From Prevotella sp. ne3005 (GTDB taxonomy: Bacteria > Bacteroidota > Bacteroidia > Bacteroidales > Bacteroidaceae): 64,000 bases of DNA. Location of the stretch: the NCBI RefSeq assembly GCF_900110085.1, contig NZ_FOCK01000002.1, positions 62,001-126,000 of the forward strand. The letters are read 5' to 3'. The position numbers were made by a program, and so were the translations under genes. Numbering within the stretch: the first letter of the stretch is position 1; each line of letters begins with the position of its first letter. This document shows, one piece after another, positions 33,064-40,673 of the stretch. The notes beneath the pieces were generated by a model, which was given only the letters and a program-made list of their open reading frames with translations, was not told the DNA's origin and made no database searches.

Positions 33064-33690
33064 TTATAAAAAATCTAAATTAATCTGTTTTATTGCGCTT
33101 TTGGCTATTCTTTCGTAGACGAGACCAAGTTCAGCGAATCTCTGTACAGCCGCCATGGCGGCTTTCCTTACAGGAAGGCTGTTGCCCTGCAGGGCTGTCA
33201 GGGCCTGATCAACGAATTCATTGATGCCCCGTTCGTTGGGTTCCCGTTTGTCCATGAAGATTCGAGAGAGGACATGAAAGCCACAAAGCTGATACAGTTC
33301 TTTATCAGAGGCCATCCACTTATAAGCCTTTTCCGGAGCAAAAGGCAGATACTGAAAGAGGTTGAAGGCTGCCTGCTCGGCCAGTTCCTGGGTAGTGATC
33401 TGTTCCATCCAGATGTCCGTCACCTCTGGTAACATCACGTCGGCAGGCATTATCATCGTTGCCAGGATCTTACACTCGCGCACATTTTCCTTCCATAAAG
33501 CGATGGCCAGATCGTAATTCTTTCCGATTTCATCAGCCATTTCACGGAGTCGCGGCAGTGTGGCGCCCCAGTTAAGTTTATAATCCACACCTTTATCACG
33601 CATGGATTTAGCCACAGCCCCATCCATCATCTGACGGAAAGATTGCTTGATCTCCTTCACCGTCTGGTTGATATCTCCCTTAAACTCCAT
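33064..33690 (-). CDS. DNA-alkylation-repair-like HEAT protein
   Basis: A 208-residue all-helical protein, from MEFKGDINQTVKEIKQSF. It resembles the AlkC/AlkD-type DNA alkylation repair superfamily, with HEAT-like helices such as IALWKENVRECKILATMIM and NLFQYLPFAPEKAYKWMAS. Members excise or bind alkylated bases; key catalytic residues cannot be assigned with confidence, so a non-enzymatic HEAT role is possible. The ATG at 33690 directly follows five GGAGACAR octamers that fill the spacer after the peptidase gene. Confidence 0.75.
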   Translation of the reverse strand: MEFKGDINQTVKEIKQSFRQMMDGAVAKSMRDKGVDYKLNWGATLPRLREMADEIGKNYDLAIALWKENVRECKILATMIMPADVMLPEVTDIWMEQITTQELAEQAAFNLFQYLPFAPEKAYKWMASDKELYQLCGFHVLSRIFMDKREPNERGINEFVDQALTALQGNSLPVRKAAMAAVQRFAELGLVYERIAKSAIKQINLDFL

Positions 33691-33730
33691 ATCTCTCCTT
33701 GGCTCCCTGTCTCCCTGTCTCCTTGTCTCC
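33691..33730 (-). repeat. Five GGAGACAR octamers filling the spacer exactly
   Basis: On the mRNA the 40 bp between the peptidase stop (33731-33733) and the next ATG consist of GGAGACAA, GGAGACAG, GGAGACAG, GGAGCCAA and GGAGAGAT. Each unit contains GGAG, so the spacer offers five Shine-Dalgarno-like cores at 8-nt spacing. Confidence 0.93.
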
Positions 33731-35680
33731 TTAAACAAGCGTTCCGTACTCCGAACTGTAGCGCAGCATCTGATGAGCATAGCTCTCGCCATAGTTCAGT
33801 TGGATATCACAAATATCACCGTTTTCATCGTAGACTGGCAGCATCTGGGGATTGATAAAGCCCTTATACGGTGCCAGGTTCAGTTGACGATAGCGTTCGA
33901 GCACTTCCTGATGCAACGTAGGATCCACCTTGACGGCATACTGCTCCACCAGCTGGCGCGCAGCCTCGAAATCGCCTTCGCTCTTAATACGCTGGATCTC
34001 AGCCAACAAACGGGCAATCAGCTGACGGAGCTGTTGATAATCCGTGATTTCAACGAAGGTTTTACCCTCTCGCTTCACCAGACGGATTACGTCGCCCTGC
34101 TCATAACACCAATGGGCGATGAGGGCGCGATTGCGCATGTGGGCTTCCTCAATCTGACGACCTGGGGTGATACGGATGAGCTGGGTCATCAAACCATTCA
34201 TCATATAGGTATAATACTGCGACTTATAGGCTTCCTCATCAGGAGTCAACCCCAGTTCCACCAGTTTCCTGTCTGCGATATAGTACAGTCCGAAGAGGTC
34301 GGCCCTCGCCTCCTCTATCGTATTTCCGTAAGCCTTGAGGGCATCAGGATCTACGCCTGGCAAGAGCTGTCCGCTGCCATGTCCCAGACACTCGTGGAGG
34401 TCGGTATGCAGGTCGTCACAGACATCCCCGTATTTCTCGATCATCCGGAGTGTCTCCGCATCAATCACGAACTCTTCCTTAAAACCATTACCATGGGCGG
34501 CTTTATTGTAGGCATCGGTGATATTACTGATGGTGATGCTCTTACTGCCATATTGGGCACGGATCCAGTCGGCATTAGGCAGGTTGATGCCTATGGCCGT
34601 CGAAGGATACTCATCTCCACCCAGCATGGCTGCACAGATGACGCTGGCAGACACGCCCTTGACCACAGGTTTCTTAAATCGTACATCTACAGGCGAATGG
34701 TCCTCAAACCACTGGGCATTCTCACTGATGGTTCTAGTCCGACGGGTGGCTTCTTCATCCACATACTCCACCAGACCTTCCCAAGAGCCCTTCAGTCCTA
34801 AGGGATCGCCATAGACTTCGATGAAACCGTTGATAAAATCAATGGCAGAATCGTGCTCCTGCAACCATTCAATACAATATTCATTGAATATCTGCAAATC
34901 ACCTGAGTTATAATAACTTATAAGCAAAGAAATAACACTTTTCTGATGCTCGTTCTCTGCCACCTGAAGGGCTTTCCCGAGCCAGTAGACGATATGGCGG
35001 ATGGCATTGGCATAACGCCCCTCTGCCGACCACACAATTTCCCTGATTTCATCGTGATCCTTGACCAGCGTCGAATTCAGACCATACGATGAGGGCGTCT
35101 TCGACTCGGCATGCTCCGATTTCATACGGGCATAGAAATCCTCAGCCTCCTGCTGGGTGACACCTTCATAGAAATGACAGGCCGACGTCAGGAGCAGGTC
35201 TTCACCGTCAGCTTTGTTCACCCGTTTGGGGAGTACGGTTTCATCAAAGATGACGGGAAAGAGTTCCTCGCACATCTCATCAATGCTCTCCCCTTCGCTC
35301 AAAGGCAGCTTGCGGGCATCCACCTGACGAAGTGCCTCACGCAGGTAGGCTGGTGAAAAGCCCGGAGCGAACTTCTCACAACCATAATGATGATAGATGC
35401 CGCTGGAGAACCAGACGCGTTTCAGATAGACCTCCAAAGCCCTGAATTCATCGGTATCATGCGGGATGGTCAGGTCACAATAGACCACCTCCAGCATCTT
35501 ACGGATACGGAGATTATACTTACCAAATTGGTCGAAGGTGATGTCTCTTCCAAATAAGGTAGCCTTGGACAAATAATAAACTAAGACTTTCTGCTGAACA
35601 GAAAGTCTTTCAAAGCCATTCAAGCGGTATCTGAGTAGTTGTAAGTCAGCAAACCGCTCGTCCTGATAATTAAAACCCAC
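33731..35680 (-). CDS. Dipeptidyl peptidase III, family M49
   Basis: A 649-residue zinc peptidase that removes dipeptides from peptide N-termini. The signature HECLGHGSG (near residue 427) is the Bacteroides-type version of HELLGH, and the third zinc ligand is in EEARADLFGLY about 28 residues on. There is no signal peptide, so it is cytosolic as usual for the family. Length is close to other bacterial M49 enzymes. The downstream HEAT-protein gene follows after a 40-bp repeat spacer. Confidence 0.93.
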   Translation of the reverse strand: MGFNYQDERFADLQLLRYRLNGFERLSVQQKVLVYYLSKATLFGRDITFDQFGKYNLRIRKMLEVVYCDLTIPHDTDEFRALEVYLKRVWFSSGIYHHYGCEKFAPGFSPAYLREALRQVDARKLPLSEGESIDEMCEELFPVIFDETVLPKRVNKADGEDLLLTSACHFYEGVTQQEAEDFYARMKSEHAESKTPSSYGLNSTLVKDHDEIREIVWSAEGRYANAIRHIVYWLGKALQVAENEHQKSVISLLISYYNSGDLQIFNEYCIEWLQEHDSAIDFINGFIEVYGDPLGLKGSWEGLVEYVDEEATRRTRTISENAQWFEDHSPVDVRFKKPVVKGVSASVICAAMLGGDEYPSTAIGINLPNADWIRAQYGSKSITISNITDAYNKAAHGNGFKEEFVIDAETLRMIEKYGDVCDDLHTDLHECLGHGSGQLLPGVDPDALKAYGNTIEEARADLFGLYYIADRKLVELGLTPDEEAYKSQYYTYMMNGLMTQLIRITPGRQIEEAHMRNRALIAHWCYEQGDVIRLVKREGKTFVEITDYQQLRQLIARLLAEIQRIKSEGDFEAARQLVEQYAVKVDPTLHQEVLERYRQLNLAPYKGFINPQMLPVYDENGDICDIQLNYGESYAHQMLRYSSEYGTLV

Positions 35681-35699
35681 GAAACAAGCCTCCTAAACT

Positions 35700-36161
35700 T
35701 TATCCCTTATCCTTACGTGAGCGCTTGGGAGCCTTCATAGACGGATGCTGCATGAGATGCTGCAGACGGTAGTCACGAGGGGTCATGCCCACGAGTCGAT
35801 AGAAGGAAGCATAGAACGACTGGCGGTTAGAGAAACCTACCATATCGCTTACCTCCTCCATACGGAGGTCTTGATAACGCTTGTCCACCAACAGACTCAT
35901 CGCCTCGTCAATACGATACTTATTGACAAATGATGTGTAGTTCATGTGGAAACGGACATTGACTACAGCCGAGATGTATCTCGTGTTGGTGCCGAGATCT
36001 TCTGCAAGTTTCTTGGCAGAGTAATCCTTGTCACGATACTTCTTCTGCATGACGATGATATTCATAATCTTTTCCTGCATCTCATCCATCATGCGAGGGC
36101 TTACAAGACTCCTGTAAGCCGCCTCTTTTTCTTTCTTTTCGGTAATGTTGTACTTAGCCAT
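35700..36161 (-). CDS. AraC-type DNA-binding regulator without sensor domain
   Basis: A 153-residue protein whose C-terminal 100 residues form an AraC/XylS double helix-turn-helix: DYSAKKLAEDLGTNTRYISAVV for the first and MEEVSDMVGFSNRQSFYASFYRLVGMTPRDYR for the second. The N-terminal 50 residues are basic and helical, with no ligand domain. ATG 36161 (MAKYNITEKK) is chosen since its promoter lies at 36189-36219. It is divergent from recQ; target genes are unknown. Confidence 0.88.
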   Translation of the reverse strand: MAKYNITEKKEKEAAYRSLVSPRMMDEMQEKIMNIIVMQKKYRDKDYSAKKLAEDLGTNTRYISAVVNVRFHMNYTSFVNKYRIDEAMSLLVDKRYQDLRMEEVSDMVGFSNRQSFYASFYRLVGMTPRDYRLQHLMQHPSMKAPKRSRKDKG

Positions 36162-36188
36162 ATACGACGTGTATTGTTGATTAATGCG

Positions 36189-36219
36189 CAAATATACTAA
36201 AATTTTTCATAACTTCAAA
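36189..36219 (-). promoter_or_regulatory. Promoter of the AraC-type regulator
   Basis: Minus-strand -33 TTTG (36216-36219), 19-bp spacer and -7 TATATTTG (36189-36196). Confidence 0.8.
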
Positions 36220-36240
36220 GGAAAATCAAAAAAAAATAAC

Positions 36241-36248
36241 TATCTTTG
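36241..36248 (+). promoter_or_regulatory. -7 element of recQ
   Basis: TATCTTTG on the plus strand, 18 bp before the recQ ATG at 36266. No exact -33 TTTG. Confidence 0.6.
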
Positions 36249-36265
36249 TGCAAAATTTAAATATT

Positions 36266-38089
36266 ATGGATATTTTTGAGGCTTTAAGGCACTATTTTGG
36301 TTACAATTCCTTCCGCAACAACCAGGAAGAAATCATACGACATATCACACAAGGTCACGACGCACTGGTCCTGATGCCTACAGGTGGTGGAAAGAGCATC
36401 TGTTATCAGATTCCAGCTCTCACGATGCCAGGCACGGCCATCGTAGTATCCCCACTCATCAGTCTGATGAAAGACCAGGTGGAGACCCTCCAGGCCAATG
36501 GCATTGAGGCCGAGGCTCTCAACAGCGGCAATGATCCTTCCGCCGACCTTGTCATCCGCCGCCGGTGCCTGCAAGGAAGCATCAAACTACTTTACATCTC
36601 CCCAGAAAAACTTTTGTCGGAGATTGACTATCTGCTGAGCCATATCCACATCTCGCTCTTTGCCATCGACGAAGCCCACTGTATCAGTCAATGGGGACAT
36701 GACTTCCGTCCTGAATACACCCAACTGGGCATCCTCCGCGAGAAATTCCCCAAGACGCCTATCATGGCACTGACGGCTACTGCGGATAAAATAACCAGAC
36801 ATGATATCATCGAACAGCTCAACCTGCATGATGCCCGTGAGTTCATCTCCAGCTTCGACCGTCCGAACCTCAGTCTCTCCGTAAAACGCGGTTATAAGGC
36901 TGCCGAGAAGATGCACTTCATCCTTAACTTCATCAAAGCCCGTCCGCTGGAAGCAGGCATTATCTATTGTCTGAGTAGGAAAACCACAGAGAAGGTGGCC
37001 GAGGACCTGCGTAAGAAAGGTATCCACGCTGCCCCTTATCATGCCGGACTCTCCAACCTCGAGCGCAGTCAGACACAGGAGATGTTCAAGAACGACCAGC
37101 TGCTCGTGGTCTGTGCCACCATCGCCTTTGGCATGGGCATCGACAAGAGTAATGTGCGCTGGGTGATCCATTACAACATGCCTAAGAGCATCGAGAGCTT
37201 CTATCAGGAGATAGGACGTGCAGGCAGAGACGGAGCCCCTGCCGACACGATCCTCTTCTACTCCCTGGCCGATATCGTGCAACTATCGGAATTTGCCCGT
37301 CAGAGTGGGCAGCAGGATATCAACATGGACAAGCTGAAGCGTATGAGGGAATATGCCGAGTCGAATGTCTGTCGCAGGCGGATCCTACTGAACTACTTCA
37401 GTGAACAGACGGATCACGACTGTGGCAACTGTGACATCTGTGAAAATCCTCCACAACGGTTCGAAGGCACCCGTCATGTACAGATGGCCCTGAGTGCCGT
37501 CAAGCGTACCGACGAACAGATTCGTATTAGCACCATCGTCGAAATCCTCAAGGGCATGCGCTCACCAACGGTGGTGCGCCATCAGTACGACCAACTGAAG
37601 ACCTTCGGCGTGGGCAAGGACATCAGCTCCAGCGACTGGCAGGACTACCTATTGCAGATGCTCCAGATGGGATTCATCGAGATTGCCTATAACGAAGGTA
37701 ACAAGGTGCGGATTACCGACATCGGCAACGATGTGCTCTACGGCAGGAAAGAAGCCATGCTCTGCGTCATCGACCACAGCACGCAGGAAGAGCCCAGGCG
37801 CAAGCCGAAACTACGGTTGGAGATACCCTCCATCACCATCCCCGGACTTCCTCCCACCACTGGTATCGAAGACCCGAGACTCTTCGAGGCCCTCCGAAAC
37901 CTCCGTTCCACCTGTGCCAACGAAGAAGGCTTCCCGCCATACATCGTTTTCACCGATAAAGTGCTCCATGCTCTGGCCACCATCAAACCCACCTCTCTGG
38001 AACAATTTGGCAACATCTCGGGCATCGGAGAACACAAAAAGCAGAAATATGGCAACCGTTTTGTGGAAGTGATCAAAAAGTACGTTTAG
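36266..38089 (+). CDS. recQ: ATP-dependent DNA helicase RecQ
   Basis: A 3'-5' helicase for recombination and fork repair, 607 residues. Motifs in order: aromatic/Q-type FRNNQEE, Walker A PTGGGKS near 39-45, DEAHCISQWGHDFRP near 134, GMGIDKSNVRWV and EIGRAGRDG. The RecQ zinc site CRRRILLNYF...CGNCDIC, a winged helix, and a C-terminal HRDC domain (about 530-607) complete the family pattern. ATG 36266 (MDIFEALRHYFG) sits 17 bp after the -7 element. A large inverted repeat begins at the last base of its stop. Confidence 0.96.
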   Translation: MDIFEALRHYFGYNSFRNNQEEIIRHITQGHDALVLMPTGGGKSICYQIPALTMPGTAIVVSPLISLMKDQVETLQANGIEAEALNSGNDPSADLVIRRRCLQGSIKLLYISPEKLLSEIDYLLSHIHISLFAIDEAHCISQWGHDFRPEYTQLGILREKFPKTPIMALTATADKITRHDIIEQLNLHDAREFISSFDRPNLSLSVKRGYKAAEKMHFILNFIKARPLEAGIIYCLSRKTTEKVAEDLRKKGIHAAPYHAGLSNLERSQTQEMFKNDQLLVVCATIAFGMGIDKSNVRWVIHYNMPKSIESFYQEIGRAGRDGAPADTILFYSLADIVQLSEFARQSGQQDINMDKLKRMREYAESNVCRRRILLNYFSEQTDHDCGNCDICENPPQRFEGTRHVQMALSAVKRTDEQIRISTIVEILKGMRSPTVVRHQYDQLKTFGVGKDISSSDWQDYLLQMLQMGFIEIAYNEGNKVRITDIGNDVLYGRKEAMLCVIDHSTQEEPRRKPKLRLEIPSITIPGLPPTTGIEDPRLFEALRNLRSTCANEEGFPPYIVFTDKVLHALATIKPTSLEQFGNISGIGEHKKQKYGNRFVEVIKKYV

Positions 38090-38147
38090 GGGCGATTTTA
38101 CACCTTATTAGATAATAAAAGGGGAAAAAAACCAAAAAAATCGCCCC
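38089..38147 (+). terminator. Large inverted repeat after recQ
   Basis: GGGGCGATTTT (38089-38099) pairs perfectly with AAAATCGCCCC (38137-38147). Inside, CCTTATTA and TAATAAAAGG form a second smaller stem. The 5' arm starts at the last base of the recQ stop. There is no T run immediately after, so it may be a 3'-end stabiliser rather than a simple terminator. Confidence 0.6.
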
Positions 38148-38234
38148 AAAAGTGTCACTTTTTGCAAAAAAAACACCCGGAATGCTGATTTTGTGAAGTT
38201 TATTTTGTATCTTTGCAAGGCAAAACTTCCAAAG

Positions 38235-39065
38235 ATGGCAAAGAAGAAAATATTATTCATCAATCAGGAGATCACTCCTTACGTTCCCGACAACACCTTG
38301 TCTGTCATGGGAAAGAGTGTTCCCCAAGCTATGCAAGAGCTAAACCACGAAATCCGTACATTCATGCCCAAATGGGGTACCATCAATGAGCGTCGCGGAC
38401 AGTTGCATGAGGTCATCCGACTCTCAGGTATGAACCTAATCATCAATGATACGGACCACCCGCTGATCATCAAGGTAGCCTCCATCCAGTCTGCCAGGGT
38501 ACAGGTCTATTTCATCGACAACGATGACTACTTCGGCAAGCGCCTGATGGAGAAGGACGAGAATGGTGAGGACTATGCTGACAATGGTGAGCGTGCCATC
38601 TTCTTTGCCCGTGGCGTACTGGAGACCGTCAAGAAGCTCCGTTGGGTTCCTGACATCATCCACTGTCAGGGATGGATGAGCGGTGTCGTGCCTTTCTATG
38701 TCAAGACCGCCTACCACGACGAGCCCTCATTTGCTGAGACGAAGGTAGTGACAGCCCTGTTCAACAAGAGCATCAATAAGGACTTTGGCGAAGACTTCAA
38801 GAAATGTCTTGAATTCCGCGATGCCAAGGCTGAGCTGCTCGAAGGCTATCAGGATAAATTCGACTTCAATGAGTTGGGCAAGTTGGCCATCGACTATAGC
38901 GACGGCATCATTCAGGCTGAGGCAGGTGTCGAGCCGGAACTGCTGAAGTATACGGCCGACAAGAACATCCCCTTCCTCGGTTATCAGGAGGATTTTGCTG
39001 ATGCGTATGAAACGTTCTACAAGCAGTTGTTCCCTGAGGAACAAGCTCCTGAAGAAGAAGATTAA
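38235..39065 (+). CDS. Glycogen/starch synthase-like protein (GT5 N-domain only)
   Basis: A 276-residue protein beginning MAKKKILFINQEITPYVPD and carrying GT5 features MGKSVPQAMQELNHEIRTFMPKWG and DIIHCQGWMSG. It corresponds to the N-terminal ADP-glucose synthase domain, and it lacks the C-terminal GT-B half with the nucleotide-sugar site. Such short forms are common in Bacteroidales beside a DUF4270 gene, as here, so this is probably not a recent truncation. Glycogen synthase activity is doubtful. A -7 TATCTTTG lies at 38208-38215. Confidence 0.82.
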   Translation: MAKKKILFINQEITPYVPDNTLSVMGKSVPQAMQELNHEIRTFMPKWGTINERRGQLHEVIRLSGMNLIINDTDHPLIIKVASIQSARVQVYFIDNDDYFGKRLMEKDENGEDYADNGERAIFFARGVLETVKKLRWVPDIIHCQGWMSGVVPFYVKTAYHDEPSFAETKVVTALFNKSINKDFGEDFKKCLEFRDAKAELLEGYQDKFDFNELGKLAIDYSDGIIQAEAGVEPELLKYTADKNIPFLGYQEDFADAYETFYKQLFPEEQAPEEED

Positions 39066-39083
39066 ACATAAAGAAACCCTAAC

Positions 39084-40538
39084 ATGAAATTCAAATGGAT
39101 TACGGCGATTGCAATCACAGCAATGGCAATAACATCTTGTAGTGAAGACACAGAAGGCATCGGAGCCTCACTCACCGATGAGAACGACATGCTCGAGATC
39201 ACCACAGGCTCCTTCACCGCTTTCACCAGATCAATAGAGGTTGACTCCGTCTTTTCACGTAATTTCGACTGCCATCTCGGTATGGTCAAGGACCCCGAGA
39301 CAGGTGCCTACGTGATCAATGAGTTTATGGCTCAGTTCAATATCCTGGAGAACATGAAACAGCCCGCCCGCGAGGACATCCTCGGCATGGACGACGGCGA
39401 CATTGCTGCCGACTCCTGTGAGATATGGTTGCAGATCGACCGTACGAAGAGTTATGGCGACTCCCTCACCCCCGTCAAGATCAATGTCCTTGAGCTCGCC
39501 AGGCCCATGAGCGATAACGCCACTTACTACAGCAACTTCGACCCCATCTCCGAGGGATATATCAGGGAGGACGGACTGAGGAAGAGCACCTCCTTCGCGC
39601 TGGCCAACCTGACAGACAGAGACAGTCTGCGTAACCAGGCAAACTACCTCAACTATGTCAATATCTCCCTGAGCGACCCCTATACCGACAAGAACGGAAA
39701 GACGTATAACAACTACGGTACCTACATCCTCCGTAACTTCTACGATCATCCTGAGTACTTCAAGAACTGCTATACGTTTGTCAACAACCTCTGCCCAGGC
39801 TTCTATTTCGAAGTAATCGACGGCCTTGGCGTGATGGCAAAGATAGCGGAAATCGACATCAATGTGTATTTCCGTTCCAAGAATGGCGACGAAGTACAGC
39901 ACAACTCCTTCTTCCTGTCATCCACACCTGAAGTGCTGCAGACACAGCGCGTCTACAACGACAAAGGAGCCTTGCAGGTACTCATCAACGACAACAGCTG
40001 CACCTATCTGAAGGCGCCCGCAGGCATCTTCACGGAGGTCACCCTGCCTATAGACGACATCGACGAATTCAACCAGAACGACTCGCTGCTCTCCGTCAGC
40101 ATGAGTTTCCAAAGACAGAACAGTGGCCGATACGATCTGCAATATCCCATCAACGCCCCCTCGGCGGTACTGATGGTACACAAGGACAGTTTGAACAACT
40201 TCTTCGAGACGCAGACGATGTACAACTACAGGAGCACGTTCATGGCCACCTTGGCCTCCAATGCCTACACGTTCTCCAATATCGGCAATCTGGTGTCGCT
40301 GATCATCAGTAAGAAGACCGAAGGCTTAAAGACCGATCCCTACTGGCGTGAAAACCACCCGAACTGGGACAAGGTCGTGCTGGTACCCATTGCGCCGACC
40401 TACTCCAGCGACAGCTATGGCAACCAGACTGTCACATCCGTTGTCAACCAGATGGGACTCTCAAGTACCCGACTGGTAGGCGGCGAACATCATCCCATAG
40501 ATGTGAATGTGATCTTTGCGAAATTCAAGGAGGACTGA
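39084..40538 (+). CDS. DUF4270 lipoprotein
   Basis: A 484-residue lipoprotein with lipobox AITSC (Cys19) followed by SEDTEG. The mature protein has FTRSIEVDSVFSRNFDCHLGMVKDPETG and a beta-rich body, resembling the Bacteroidetes DUF4270 family found next to the short glycogen-synthase-like gene. Function is unknown; an envelope role is inferred from the lipobox. It starts 18 bp after the upstream gene and is followed after 2 bp by a 42-codon ORF. Confidence 0.85.
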   Translation: MKFKWITAIAITAMAITSCSEDTEGIGASLTDENDMLEITTGSFTAFTRSIEVDSVFSRNFDCHLGMVKDPETGAYVINEFMAQFNILENMKQPAREDILGMDDGDIAADSCEIWLQIDRTKSYGDSLTPVKINVLELARPMSDNATYYSNFDPISEGYIREDGLRKSTSFALANLTDRDSLRNQANYLNYVNISLSDPYTDKNGKTYNNYGTYILRNFYDHPEYFKNCYTFVNNLCPGFYFEVIDGLGVMAKIAEIDINVYFRSKNGDEVQHNSFFLSSTPEVLQTQRVYNDKGALQVLINDNSCTYLKAPAGIFTEVTLPIDDIDEFNQNDSLLSVSMSFQRQNSGRYDLQYPINAPSAVLMVHKDSLNNFFETQTMYNYRSTFMATLASNAYTFSNIGNLVSLIISKKTEGLKTDPYWRENHPNWDKVVLVPIAPTYSSDSYGNQTVTSVVNQMGLSSTRLVGGEHHPIDVNVIFAKFKED

Positions 40539-40540
40539 CG

Positions 40541-40669
40541 ATGGCCGACGGATTCTTAGAGAAACACTATGAGGACTATGAAGCCCGGAAGGCTGCTTGG
40601 CTCCGTAAGAAAAAACATCTGCCAAAAGTGGCAAAAAAGATAGAGCGACCAGATAAAGAGTCGCTCTAA
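40541..40669 (+). CDS. Small basic protein of 42 residues
   Basis: A short ORF 2 bp after the DUF4270 stop: MADGFLEKHYEDYEARKAAW, then LRKKKHLPKVAKKIERPDKESL. It has an acidic-aromatic start and a strongly basic second half, which suggests a small nucleic-acid- or ribosome-associated protein, but I recognise no family. Tight spacing supports translation. Its last codons form the 5' arm and loop of a bidirectional terminator hairpin (40642-40667). Confidence 0.65.
   Translation: MADGFLEKHYEDYEARKAAWLRKKKHLPKVAKKIERPDKESL
40642..40667. terminator. Bidirectional terminator inside the 42-codon ORF
   Basis: AGAGCGAC/GTCGCTCT (8 bp, 10-nt loop). The minus strand continues ATCTTTTTT, a good T run for the UvrD-family gene that ends 7 bp away; the plus strand continues AATTCTTTATC. 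Confidence 0.7.
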
Positions 40670-40673
40670 TTCT

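Noticed and set aside
33647..34801. 384-codon plus-strand ORF
   Set aside because: Antisense to the M49 peptidase, which has the zinc motif; no promoter or family resemblance.
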